Shown here piece by piece: positions 16,257 through 26,700 of a stretch of DNA of 47,278 bases (positions within the stretch are counted from its first letter, which is position 1; the number at the start of each line of letters is the position of its first letter). The stretch comes from an uncultured Nitrospira sp. Its GTDB lineage: Bacteria; Nitrospirota; Nitrospiria; Nitrospirales; Nitrospiraceae. The notes beneath the pieces are model-generated. The model was given only the letters and a program-made list of their open reading frames with translations. It did not search any database and was not told the origin of the DNA. The translations under genes and the position numbers were made by a program. Location of the stretch: assembly GCA_902500805.1 (NCBI GenBank), contig CABVSA010000009.1, positions 19,293-66,570 of the forward strand, given 5' to 3'.

Positions 16257-17924
16257 CTAGGTGGCTCTCACATACACAAACAGAGGTGCGCCAACGACCT
16301 CGCCGCTCATCGCGGTTTTGTGCAAGGCCCTGAGATAGAGCCTCGTTTGAAAGCTGACCAGAGAGATACTATGTGGCGTGGACGTCCAGTCCGCCCGCAA
16401 CGATGGTGCGCTCGACTTGCTCCAGGCATCAGAGGTACTCGTTATTCCTGACTGCTCTGCCCCCCACATCACCTGCTCAAACTGCCAGGACGGCCCTCCC
16501 GTTCGGTTCGTGACCATCGTAAAGAGGGTCTTGTCACAAAAGGCCATGCCTGTTCCGATCGCATTCGCGACCACATACTCCAATTTGCCTTTCGGCCGTG
16601 GCGTCCAGGAGGTCGTGCTTGATGGGGTGGACCAGAGATCGCCCAGGGCCTTGCCGTTGGGCGCAGAGACCCCCCCGCCTACCCAGATCAGGCCGTTGAA
16701 GTTCACCGCGCTGAAGAGACAGCGCGGCTTCCACTCGGAAGACGCCTTCAATTCAGTCCCATGCAGCGTGTCTCGATTGCTACCAGTCTTGAATTGCCAG
16801 ACATCTGCCAGGCATTCGTAGGGCCCGAGGCCACCCATGACCCACAGGGTGCTGTCGTCCACCACCACACAGGCATGGCCCATGCGCGCGGCGAACCCAT
16901 CGCTCCCTGTGACGGTCGCGTCCTGCCATCCTTTGGCGGGATGCTCGAGATCGTAGTAGCAAATCCTCTTCGATTTGTGGTCCCAATGGACGGCACTGCC
17001 ACCGATCAGCCAGAGGCGGTTGCCTACCCGCAGGCCAGGGCTTGATTCCATCCCGTCGGGCACCGCGTCGTTCACAATGTGCCAGCCCGTGATGCCGTCC
17101 GTCGACTTGCACAACACCGCCTGCCGGCCTTGGTTCTTCTCAGCCCGCACGAAGATCGCGTAGATGGCGTCATCGCATCGGCCTCCAGAATCAAAGATGA
17201 CGGAGGGACATGCATGTCTGCCCAACGGATAGAGCTGATGCCAGCCCTCTGTCAGCACGTTGACTGTGGCCTGCCGCTGTTTCCCATCGACCGTGAGCGT
17301 GTACGCCCCAGTCCGAGTGATGATCTCCTTGAATTCAGATTTATCCGGCGACACCGTTTGTCCCGAGGGAGTCTGCAACGTCGCCGTGTACGCACCCACC
17401 ACATCCCACCGCAGCGTCACTGGGCCCTGACCGATCACGAATGTCGGTTCGGCCGTGAAGTAACAGATCGGGTTGTCCGGCGCCGTCTTCGGTTTGGCCT
17501 TCGTAATGGGCAGCCGGGTGATGATATCGGCGGTTGAGCTGCCAACTTGCCCGATGACAGTGATGTCAGACCCACCTTCGTTTGCCCGGCAGAGCACGTT
17601 GCTGATCCTGACGGAAATATTTTTCGAGCCTGTTACTTCAACGCCCTTGCCAGTATCTCCGAGCGACCATACTTGCACGGGCAGGTCGCCGTCACCCTCC
17701 CGTTTGCAGGGAGCTGGATCAGTCGCGGGAGTCTCGAGCTTGAGGTCGTTTCCATCTTCAGATCGATACAGGACACCGGTTTCACCGATAGGCATTGTCA
17801 GTGTGAGCCACACAGGCTCACCACCCGTGAGCTCGATGGTGAACTCGAGCACATTCGTCTTCGCATAGTCATCCCCGATCGTCAGAGATGTCGCCTTGGG
17901 CTTGAGTGTAATTGTCATCGCCAT
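16257..17924 (-). CDS. Ig-like plus kelch-repeat protein
   Basis: The 555-residue protein has no signal peptide. Residues 1-140 look like a beta-sandwich (TITLKPKATSLTIGDDY and similar strands). Residues about 150-225 form an Ig-like domain (PICYFTAEPTFVIGQGPVTL followed by RWDV). From about 230 there are kelch-type blades with the expected Gly-Gly turns: RLWLIGGSAVHWD, TLWVMGGLGPYECLADVWQF, GLIWVGGGVSAPNGKALGDL. Kelch propellers usually bind proteins or glycans. GGGAGAG precedes the ATG. It starts 11 bp after the 1165-residue gene stop, and its own stop overlaps the leader of the propeller gene. Confidence 0.73.
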   Translation of the reverse strand: MAMTITLKPKATSLTIGDDYAKTNVLEFTIELTGGEPVWLTLTMPIGETGVLYRSEDGNDLKLETPATDPAPCKREGDGDLPVQVWSLGDTGKGVEVTGSKNISVRISNVLCRANEGGSDITVIGQVGSSTADIITRLPITKAKPKTAPDNPICYFTAEPTFVIGQGPVTLRWDVVGAYTATLQTPSGQTVSPDKSEFKEIITRTGAYTLTVDGKQRQATVNVLTEGWHQLYPLGRHACPSVIFDSGGRCDDAIYAIFVRAEKNQGRQAVLCKSTDGITGWHIVNDAVPDGMESSPGLRVGNRLWLIGGSAVHWDHKSKRICYYDLEHPAKGWQDATVTGSDGFAARMGHACVVVDDSTLWVMGGLGPYECLADVWQFKTGSNRDTLHGTELKASSEWKPRCLFSAVNFNGLIWVGGGVSAPNGKALGDLWSTPSSTTSWTPRPKGKLEYVVANAIGTGMAFCDKTLFTMVTNRTGGPSWQFEQVMWGAEQSGITSTSDAWSKSSAPSLRADWTSTPHSISLVSFQTRLYLRALHKTAMSGEVVGAPLFVYVRAT

Positions 17925-17935
17925 AGTCTCTCCCG

Positions 17936-20900
17936 TTACCGCTCTGTGTCCGGCGCCGCCTCGCGTTGATCTCGCTCCAGCCGTAGCTTAAGCCAGCCCT
18001 CGCTCAGCGTCAGACCCTCTGCGAAGCGCGCCCGGTCGTCCGCTGCCTTGATGGCGCTCCACGCGACAGCCGGTCGAGTCGCCCAGGACCACCGGCCGAA
18101 GGCATCCGACGGGCGCGGCATCGTGGGCTGCGCCGCGCTCTCGTCCGGGCGAACCCCCAAGACCGGCGCCACCGAGACATAGAACTCCTTGATACGGCTG
18201 AGTTGCTTGCTCACTTCCTCCGGTAGCTGAATAGCGTGGCGCGGAAGAGTACCGGTGGACGCGTGCACGCGGGCACTTGCATCCATGAGCAGGGTCAGTT
18301 TCACTGGGTCCCCTGTACAGGCCACCGACAGCTGTTGATCATAGTGGACACGGGGACTTCCATCCAAACGGCGCGTCGCGCCGTCACTCGCGACGAGGCG
18401 AGGCGCTCCATCTTCCGGGAGGTAGCCGACAAGACCGTCGGCGGACAGGGCCATCCCACCCAGCCGGACCGGCACCTGCAACCGCTCTAAACCCTCCGTC
18501 TCAAAATTCCAATTGCTGCTATTCCAGTAGCCGGCGGGCAGTCCCTGCGATTCGAGATCGAGAGAGGCGTGGACAAGGGCCAGTGGGCGACCGAGCAACA
18601 CCGCCAGGGCCGGGTCCTCGGGCGGAAGCCGAGCCTCTGTCTTCCGTAATACCAACTCGACCAGCTCCAGGAACGCCTGCCCTTCGTCCGCGGTGAAACC
18701 GGTCGCCAGCTGCACGAAGCGTTTCAGACGCTCATTGGGGAGACTGCTGATTTCAAGGGTGGAACCGGGGCGCGGGCGCCACGTGAATGTGACCGGTGAG
18801 CGAATGGTTTTTTCACCGAGCGCCGGCAGCACGCTCTCCAGCGCGCCGAGCGGCTCCCCCTTCGCGCTGAACAGAGCCAAGCTCTTTTCCAAAAAGTTCG
18901 GGACCATCCATCCACAGACGGGCCCCGGGACGGACGCGTCGGCCACCTGCCAGTCGAAATTCAACCGCGCGGGCTGGGAGAGCCTGGGGCTGAACCGCGC
19001 ATGAGACTCGCCGGACGAGGGCGCCAAGACCGCCGACGCAATCATGGTGGCCTGTGGGACTCCCGCGCGGCTGGAATCCATCAGCTTCCGCGTCTGACCG
19101 AAGGTATCGACGAGATACAGGTTGACGAGCGTCACCGCACCGGTGCGCACCGGCTGGAATGCTCGTACGCCCGGCATGGTGGGTTGAGGGCCTTTGCCCA
19201 TGGCCTCCCAAACCGATGCATCCACCTGTCCGTTCGTCGGGTCGACGGGGGGCAGGCAGAGGCCCAGCGTTTGTCGCAGTAGTTGATCAGTGAAGCCGCC
19301 CAGAGACTGGCCCACGACCTCCATCTGCTCAATGCCCGCAAGGTGGTCGGCGTCGCGCCCGGTTGCCTTCGCAAACTCACCAAGATGTTTGGCCAACTGC
19401 GCACCGGAGAGCGGCGAGAGAATCGTCGCGTCTTCAAGGACCACTGAAGTACCCGCGGAGTGGGAGAGAACGCCCGGCGGAACGAGGTCGCCGCTGAGTG
19501 CATCGGAACCGAATTGCCAGCCCTCGAGGGATGTGCTGTGCTTATCGGCAGAGCCTCCTCCTGGTGCGTACGCCGATGTCCAGCGTGCCTGCCACATCAG
19601 ATAGACCGGTAACCACGGGTTGGTATCGCCCCACGAGGTGACAGCCAGGGCGTCCGGCGTCTGCCCGATCCAGCTGAGTGTCGTGCCGTCGGCCTGACAG
19701 GACGGCTCACGACTCGTCTGGAGCGCCTTGAAGAGGCGGTCGTCTGCCGTTGGGATCATCCCCGAGCAGCTTGGGTCGAAGAGGAGCGCCTCGACGGCAA
19801 GCTTCCGAGCGAGGTCGCCAAGCTCTGCTCCCGCCACGCCGGGCATATCCGGCACAGAAAAACATGTGTCCCCCGACAAGGCCTTACTGATTAGCCCGCT
19901 CTGACTCACGCCTGTGACCACCGCCTTGGCCGACCGGCAACGCACGGCAGCCTCCGCATCCTGATGAACAGGTTGGACGCTGATGCGCGGGGGACTGACC
20001 AGATTCTCTCCTGTCAGGACCACGAACGGATCCTTCGGCTGCAGGAACGGTGGCATGGTTGACGCCACCAGCTGCAGACCAGCCTGTTCCGCTGTGAGGG
20101 CGGTATTGAGAGTCGTCTTGCACTGGTCGACCGCCTGCTGAAGTGGCGGCAGTTCATTCACGGCTTGATCCAATTTCTCCCGAGCAGCCGTCACAGGCTC
20201 CCGACCGGGCCGACGCGGCGGTGGACCGCTCTGTTTGCTGGCCCACGTCGCCCAGCAGGCAAACAACTGCCACCGCAACGACTCGATCTTCCTGGCATGC
20301 CGGTCATGTCGCCGTTGTGCCTGATTCAGCTCATCAAGATGCTTCATCACCTGCTCGGACACCGACGAAACTGGTTTCTGTGCCTCGGTGGAACGGGCGA
20401 TCGGCTCGATGGACCAGTGCGTCCCGCCCGCCAGCGCGTTGAAGCTATGCCGATGCAGCAATTCGCCGAGTTGGTGGTGATCCGTCACCTGCATGGCCTG
20501 CCCATGCTGAAACGCACAGAGGATGTCCTCAAGTGTTTTCCTGTCGGTCACATCGTCCGGCTTGGGCGCACGACGCGACACGAGTGCCGCCAACGCCTCG
20601 GCGGCACTCGTGCCGACGGCGACGGTCGGCGGCGTCGACCCGACGGGTGCCGATGGATAGGACTGCGCCGCTCCTTGCCAAGTCATACCGAGAACCGCTC
20701 CATGACAGAGCGTCCGCTGCGGCAATGGAGCATCGTTCACATCCGGGCACCACCACCCCAAGCGTGCCTTGACACTCTCCGAGGTATTCGATCCGGCACA
20801 TAGCGGATCCTTCGCCTGGTCAGAGTACCAGCCCATGACCAGATAGGTGAGCTGAGTGCCTGGCGCTACCCCTTCCATCTTGTCGTGAAACCCGAGCACG

Positions 20901-21433
20901 CTCTTGCAGGCTGGATAATAGGCGGCGAAGGAGGGATCCCCCCACCCGGACGCGGTGAGATCAAAGCGATAGGCGCGCTGTGTTTCCTGCCATTGTTCCA
21001 ATGACACGGTGCGTCCGACGTATTTCACCGCAAGCGACGGGCTGAAAAAGAGCCACGGCGAGCCGCCGGACTGTGCGGTATCAGACACGTAGTCACTTTC
21101 GACAACCCAGGCCTTTGAGGAGATTGTGGGGCTCCCCTCCGCATGACACAGACGCCGCACCAGCCAGCGATTGGGGATGCAGGGCTGCACAGGTTTGTTC
21201 TCGCCGTCATGACGTGCTTGCACCAGCGCGGTCGGGAGCGCCCAATGCAGGTGGATACCCGATCCCAGTCCTGAGCCTAGCTTGCTGGATTGGAACGAAA
21301 ACGCGTACGTGCCGTCCCGATACCAACTTGTGAGATCTTTCGGCACCGGGACAAGATCGTATAACGGGTCCGCCGCCGTCTTGCCAACGACAAATGCCTG
21401 CACGTTGGTCGGTACTAAAAGGTAGTCGTTCAT
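17936..21433 (-). CDS. Giant uncharacterised protein (1165 residues)
   Basis: I do not recognise a named family. There is no signal peptide or membrane helix. The N-terminus (MNDYLLVPTNVQAFVVG) leads to GSGIHLHWALPTALVQARH and IPNRWLVRRL, a block that looks like a conserved domain signature. Residues about 350-450 form a charged coiled coil interrupted by a Pro/Arg linker (GPPPRRPGREP). The rest is mixed alpha/beta, with a strand-rich segment around 800-950. It starts 35 bp after the 761-residue gene behind GAGGGAAAG, and 11 bp precede the kelch gene, so it is firmly in the same operon. The good open frame over 3.5 kb and its operon position leave no doubt it is a gene; its function is unknown. 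Confidence 0.82.
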   Translation of the reverse strand: MNDYLLVPTNVQAFVVGKTAADPLYDLVPVPKDLTSWYRDGTYAFSFQSSKLGSGLGSGIHLHWALPTALVQARHDGENKPVQPCIPNRWLVRRLCHAEGSPTISSKAWVVESDYVSDTAQSGGSPWLFFSPSLAVKYVGRTVSLEQWQETQRAYRFDLTASGWGDPSFAAYYPACKSVLGFHDKMEGVAPGTQLTYLVMGWYSDQAKDPLCAGSNTSESVKARLGWWCPDVNDAPLPQRTLCHGAVLGMTWQGAAQSYPSAPVGSTPPTVAVGTSAAEALAALVSRRAPKPDDVTDRKTLEDILCAFQHGQAMQVTDHHQLGELLHRHSFNALAGGTHWSIEPIARSTEAQKPVSSVSEQVMKHLDELNQAQRRHDRHARKIESLRWQLFACWATWASKQSGPPPRRPGREPVTAAREKLDQAVNELPPLQQAVDQCKTTLNTALTAEQAGLQLVASTMPPFLQPKDPFVVLTGENLVSPPRISVQPVHQDAEAAVRCRSAKAVVTGVSQSGLISKALSGDTCFSVPDMPGVAGAELGDLARKLAVEALLFDPSCSGMIPTADDRLFKALQTSREPSCQADGTTLSWIGQTPDALAVTSWGDTNPWLPVYLMWQARWTSAYAPGGGSADKHSTSLEGWQFGSDALSGDLVPPGVLSHSAGTSVVLEDATILSPLSGAQLAKHLGEFAKATGRDADHLAGIEQMEVVGQSLGGFTDQLLRQTLGLCLPPVDPTNGQVDASVWEAMGKGPQPTMPGVRAFQPVRTGAVTLVNLYLVDTFGQTRKLMDSSRAGVPQATMIASAVLAPSSGESHARFSPRLSQPARLNFDWQVADASVPGPVCGWMVPNFLEKSLALFSAKGEPLGALESVLPALGEKTIRSPVTFTWRPRPGSTLEISSLPNERLKRFVQLATGFTADEGQAFLELVELVLRKTEARLPPEDPALAVLLGRPLALVHASLDLESQGLPAGYWNSSNWNFETEGLERLQVPVRLGGMALSADGLVGYLPEDGAPRLVASDGATRRLDGSPRVHYDQQLSVACTGDPVKLTLLMDASARVHASTGTLPRHAIQLPEEVSKQLSRIKEFYVSVAPVLGVRPDESAAQPTMPRPSDAFGRWSWATRPAVAWSAIKAADDRARFAEGLTLSEGWLKLRLERDQREAAPDTER

Positions 21434-21468
21434 ACCGGTTTCTTTCCCTCTGACAACGGAGCGTCCCG

Positions 21469-23754
21469 CTAGGCGGGAGCGCTGAAGATCACCTTCGCAG
21501 GCGACTCGATCATTTCCACGGCAAATTCAGCGGAGGTGAAGACATCCGTGTTCGCCAACTGTTGCCGCTCGACCAATTTCTTGCGAATATCTGCTGCCAA
21601 TTCCGACACCTTGACGACACGCCTGCCTCTGGTGTCCATCGGGACCTGCACCGTTCCTTCGCACGTGGCGCCGAGCGATGAGGCATTGCCCGTAATGGTT
21701 CGCAGCTGGGTTTTCTGATACCCGCCTCCTGGCTTGCTCGCGGCACCGAAATGAATCGCCTCCGGCGGTTGTGTGACCTCAATCTCGGTCACTTGCCCGT
21801 TGCAGATGCATAATAAAATATCTGGAGCCAGGCGATCCATGCGCAGAATCTGTAACGGCTCAAGTCTGTTGCCGGCTGAGTCCACGCCGGTGGCTTTAGC
21901 CTCCAGGCCGACCCACGCTTCGACCGCATCGGAGCGCAGCAGATACCCCGACAACGGCCAGTGCAGAAGGGCCTCTCCTTGGGGAGGCTGTCCATCCGAT
22001 ACCGACACCGGTTCCGTGGTGTGATCCGTTCCCACTCGGCGTTGGTCGGCCTCGTACTTCGCGCTTGACCGGAGTGCGTACGCCAGTTTCTCGGAGACCT
22101 CGAAGAAATGGGCACGCAGCAATTGGTCCACCAGCTCGTCCGTCTCACTGGTACGGCCGACGCTGCACGCGCCTTGCAACAAACAGTTGAGCCACTCGGG
22201 ATTCAGGTAGAAAAATCGAATCGACTCCGCCGGTAACATGGCTTCGTCCGGCACCAGATAGTGGAAGGGCACACCGTAGAGCAGCAGGGCTTGGCCAAGC
22301 CAGTTCTGCACGGTTGCCGGGATGGTCGGAGGCGGAGCGGCGGAGCGTCCAGGCACGGTGCCGTGGATGTCACGCAGCCACCCGGCGTTGTTCAAGGCAC
22401 CGCGATACCAATCCTGAAGACTCTCGCCTGTGCTGCCCAGCTTGCGCTGAAGCTCGGTTCCCTTGTGCGCCATGGCTCCGAGCGCGTCCGTGTTGGTCCG
22501 GCGAATCCAACGCTGGTACTCGGTGCGAAAGCGAAACAGGGCCTGGGCGAACGCTTGATCCTGCAATGTCAACAGCCGCCCCAACTGCCAGGCAGCGGCG
22601 TAACTGGCATCGAACATGCCGGTATCGGGGTGGTAGCGCAGTGCCGCATCCGCACAGGAGATGTCCGGATAACTCATCGATCGCTCGTACGACATGGGAA
22701 CCAGCGGTCCTCGATACCAGCTGATCGTCTTGTCCGCGTTGCGCAGGTCATGGTTGACGGGAACAAACCCCATCTGAGCGGCGGTATTGATGTAGGCACT
22801 CGCCTGCCCGGCGTTGCCGGACAGCGGCGGCGGGCTGAGCAGACTTTTATCGTCGAGCCTCGTCATGAGGCTCTTGAACGCGCCGCTTCCCTGACAGGTG
22901 AACTGCCAGGATCCAAGCACCAACACTCGGCAGTTCATGATGCCAGGGGGAAGCGTCTTCCTGTTCAGATAGTCACCCCACCCCTCGAGCGACACGAGGC
23001 ACATCGTGTTCACGATGCCCCAATCCTTCTCGCCGGTCGCCATGGCCTGACTTTCGGGAAACCGGTTGCAGACGACCACGGAGAACTTTCCCTCCTTCAG
23101 TAGCGACCAGGTCTCTTTGTTGCCGGTGTGAACCTCGCGCACGTGGGCAAGATACTGAAGGTCCTCCTTGCGCGGCATGACGGCGCTGAACACGCCGACC
23201 GGCAGATCGATGGTCCGGCACAGATCGCTTTCCGCGTCATACGGATCTAACTGAAGAGACGGAGCGATGACGCCCTGTTCCTTCGGCTTCAGCGCTTCCG
23301 CGAGCGTCCTCGAGACAATCAGCGGGACATGCGGTTCAGGCTCATGGGTGAAATCGGCGTCCGTGAGCAGGATCAGCGCCAGCCACGGATCGTGCGGTGA
23401 TGTCGGGTTCGCGCCGTCAATCGTTCTCTCCCAGGGCAACGTGCAGCGATCAAAGACGATGTGCGGTAAGGTGTCGTAGAACTGGCCGATCTGGCCAGGT
23501 GCCGGATAACAGGAGTAGGCTTCCGAACCGGTCAGTGCATAGCGTGGGCCGCCGACATGGAACGTTTCAGTCACCGCGTGGGTCGCGAGCTGGATGTCTT
23601 CGGTCTCTTCAGTCTTTTTGGGCTTGTCAGTTTTTTTAGGCTCTTTGGTCTTTAATGCCGGAGTTGCCGTCACCCGATACTCCCCCGGCGCCAACGTCGG
23701 AAGCCAGTGGCTATAAAACGTGATCTGCTCGGCCTCGGCTTTGTGCTGTCCCAT
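21469..23754 (-). CDS. Large uncharacterised protein (761 residues)
   Basis: There is no signal peptide or membrane span. The N-terminal 35 residues read like a beta strand pair (ITFYSHWLPTLAPGEYRVTA), followed by a Lys/Glu-rich linker at about 37-52. Next comes FHVGGPRYALTGSEAYSCYP and LPHIVFDRCTLPWER, then PWLALILLTDADF and TMCLVSLEGWGDYL, which look like conserved motifs. The middle part (about 370-470) is helical. The C-terminal 150 residues include the low-complexity QPPEAIHFGAASKPGGGYQK. I do not recognise a named family. It sits 10 bp after the 1684-residue gene, with GAGGAATC before its ATG. Confidence 0.82.
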   Translation of the reverse strand: MGQHKAEAEQITFYSHWLPTLAPGEYRVTATPALKTKEPKKTDKPKKTEETEDIQLATHAVTETFHVGGPRYALTGSEAYSCYPAPGQIGQFYDTLPHIVFDRCTLPWERTIDGANPTSPHDPWLALILLTDADFTHEPEPHVPLIVSRTLAEALKPKEQGVIAPSLQLDPYDAESDLCRTIDLPVGVFSAVMPRKEDLQYLAHVREVHTGNKETWSLLKEGKFSVVVCNRFPESQAMATGEKDWGIVNTMCLVSLEGWGDYLNRKTLPPGIMNCRVLVLGSWQFTCQGSGAFKSLMTRLDDKSLLSPPPLSGNAGQASAYINTAAQMGFVPVNHDLRNADKTISWYRGPLVPMSYERSMSYPDISCADAALRYHPDTGMFDASYAAAWQLGRLLTLQDQAFAQALFRFRTEYQRWIRRTNTDALGAMAHKGTELQRKLGSTGESLQDWYRGALNNAGWLRDIHGTVPGRSAAPPPTIPATVQNWLGQALLLYGVPFHYLVPDEAMLPAESIRFFYLNPEWLNCLLQGACSVGRTSETDELVDQLLRAHFFEVSEKLAYALRSSAKYEADQRRVGTDHTTEPVSVSDGQPPQGEALLHWPLSGYLLRSDAVEAWVGLEAKATGVDSAGNRLEPLQILRMDRLAPDILLCICNGQVTEIEVTQPPEAIHFGAASKPGGGYQKTQLRTITGNASSLGATCEGTVQVPMDTRGRRVVKVSELAADIRKKLVERQQLANTDVFTSAEFAVEMIESPAKVIFSAPA

Positions 23755-23764
23755 GGCAGATTCC

Positions 23765-26700
23765 TCAGAGTCTGTGTCCTAGTGCGGCGCAAGTGGGCCG
23801 CGCCTGAAACTGCTCGCTCGGCTTGGTGATCTTAATCGTGTTCCACCGAGGCGGGTCGGGCTTCGCCAGGGGCGATGTGGCGCTTCGCTGCACGAGGCAG
23901 TCGCGGATCTGTTGGCGTAACTCGTTCGCCGCCGCCACCGTTTCGAACGTGCGGTTCTCCGCAGCCGGATTCGTCGGGGGCGCGCCCCAGGGAATCGCCT
24001 TTGCAATGCGCTCATAGGCAAATTGCGCGATTCCGAAGGGACCCAGAGAGCGGGTCGGCCTCGTGGGTTGTACCCGACACACAACCCCCGAAGGCACGTC
24101 TTCCAGCATCTTCGCCTCAGGCCGACCGGACGCCGTCGTCGGACTCCATAGCGCTTCGGGATAATTCTTACGCGACCAGTGCACCGCCGTGAATTTGTCC
24201 TCGACGTGCCCCCCTGTGCTGGTCTGCAGACTGACGGCCTGCACGGACGTGAGACTCGTTTTGCCCATCGGCCGAATGCCCAGCGAGGCGGTGCCGCGGT
24301 GCCTCTCGCTGCCGAGGGTGACTTCTGTGCACGGCACGACTGAATCCGTTTCAATCATCAATTCGTGGGGGTTGGCGATGCGATACGTCACCTCACGCCC
24401 TTGCTTATCCTGCTTCTTCACCTCTCGCACCAGTCCCTCCGTGATGCGAATGGTATTCAGCACCGCAGAGGGGGACGTCTGTTCGACGGAAGCGCTCTGT
24501 TCTGCAGACGGCGGCAGAAAGGCCTTCTGGAAGTCGCCCCATTTGAGCTGTGGCGGCCTCGCGCTGTTGGGATCACCGAATTGCACGGTGAAGGAAACGA
24601 TCCAGAGCGACACGGTTGCCGTGCCGGCAAACGGCGGTCCCCAGATGTGCAACTTCGCGGCGATCTCCAATTTGAATGTGCGCACGCTTCGATAGGTCAC
24701 CGCAATGCCCATTCCCACTTTGGCGTCGTAGGAGAACGGCGCCCAGGCGATGAGAAAATCCGCATACGCGACGAACGCCACGGTGAGATTGCCGCTCTCG
24801 AACACCGCCGCCAGTTTGATGCCGGCCATGAGGCACGAGGGTGTCAGGGCGAGATAGGCCTCTCCCACGATCGACAGTTGCCTGGAGAGCTGCGCACGGA
24901 TCCCCACACGCGGCACCACCGGATAGTGTGCCGGCGGCAGGAACTCAGGGTGATAGCCTCCCAGCGAGATGACGAAATCCCCGGCCTCTTTGGCCTTGCC
25001 GAACCACACACAAAACGCGAAGCCGCCGGTAAGCCGGATCCTGGTATCAAAGACAAACGAATTGTCGGTCAACCGTCCTTCGATACTGAACAGCCCGGCA
25101 TCCGGGTCAAGGACGGCACGGATCTGCAACTCGGCATAGACGGCACAGTTGCGAGCCGCAGCCCCGGCAGGCAGAGATAACTTCGTCAATCCCAACAGGG
25201 CAAACTGCAGCCGATTGCCGAACGTGACCGAGAACAACGCAAAGGAGTCGGCGATCTTGAAGGAGGTAAACTTGACCCCGACCGCGAGCCAGTAGTCGCC
25301 TGCCGACGGCACCACGGCATCCCGGAGCTTGGCCATGTCGAACTTGGCCGGCTCGGTCACCGCCGTGACCAGGGGAAACTCCGCAACCTGCTCGACCGGC
25401 GGCAACACCAGTCGCATGTTATAGCCGCCTCCCAAGGCCAGGCCGGTCACGAAGAACGCGGCTGGCCCACCCACCACCCCGGCATAGGCTCCGTACAGGA
25501 ATAAGGAGGGCTTTTTCTCTTCACCGACTTTGATGGTTCCGTACGATCCGACAACGGCGATCTGAAAGACATCGGTTTTGATGAGGAGATGGCCCTCGTA
25601 CAGGTAGTCCTCGTACGGCGACGTCGCCTGCCTTCTCGTGAATCCCCCCGAGACCGTCAGAGGCGGATTCGAGTAGGCGATGCTGAGGCCATCGAGACCG
25701 ACACCGATCTCCGTAATCTTGCGCGCGTCCTTCCTCAGCTCCAACGGCAGCGTCAAAGGAAAATTGAGATTGAATCCATGCAGGTCAAGATCAAATCCGC
25801 CGCTCCCCAGCGACGCGTCGAGCAGCACATAGACACGCTTGCCACGCGAGTCGTCGCGCAATTCGAAACGGACCTTGCGGAAGGTCACCGGACCGATCGT
25901 GCGTCCCACCTTGACATTGTTCCCGCCTTCGGTTCGCTCCGGCGGAGCCGTCGCCGGCGCGGGTAGAGTGTTGTCGGGTTTGCCCGTCCGAACAGGTGTG
26001 GCCGATCCATTGTCGGCACCAGGTTCCGATTGTGCGCCTGCCTGTACCTCAGGCTGTCCGCTGCCAAGCCGGCATTCGAAGGGGTAGCTGAACGACGTTG
26101 TCTCAAACTCGAGCGCACCCTTGAGGAACAGGCCCTTGCTGACGGGATACGGTTTGTCCGCAAGTTCCAGATTCGAGCCGTTCGTACCCGGCGGAAGCGT
26201 CTCATTCGCCGACAGAATCACCAGGTTTTTGAGCGCGATGTTGTGCGGATCTAGTGTCTTACCGAGCGCCCCTAAGTTTTGTGTGGAGAGCGGCGGTGGT
26301 TTCAGGCCGAACGCCACGACCGTCGCCGGTGGCTGCTTGCGCGACACCACGAGGAACGCGGCATCGAGCTCGCCCACGGTGCAGGCGAGCGACAACCTGG
26401 TTTCATGCTCCTCAATGGCCAGCGTCAGGCCCGCCTTCGTCGGAATCAGCTGTTCCCCCAGCGCGGATAGCTCCAGGCACCCGTCACCGAGAGCCGTCAC
26501 ATTCAGACGCGGCTTGCCTTCCTGATATTGCCAGGTCGCGCGAAGCGCCTTCTTCGTGTTGTCCTTCTCAAACTGCAGCGTGAATTCGGCATCACCGACG
26601 GTCAATGTGCCGCCGAGTGTAGCCTTCTTGCTCGTCCCGTCCATCGCAATGTCGACCGTGCAGGCCAGCATCGGGCCCTCGGCACCAAGCGGGATGGTTC

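Noticed and set aside
22261..23103. 280-codon plus-strand frame
   Set aside because: It is antisense to the 761-residue gene and has no ribosome-binding site or recognisable domain.
24365..25180. 271-codon plus-strand frame, and neighbours up to 28.4 kb
   Set aside because: They are antisense shadows of the 1684-residue gene. Long antisense frames are common in GC-rich DNA.
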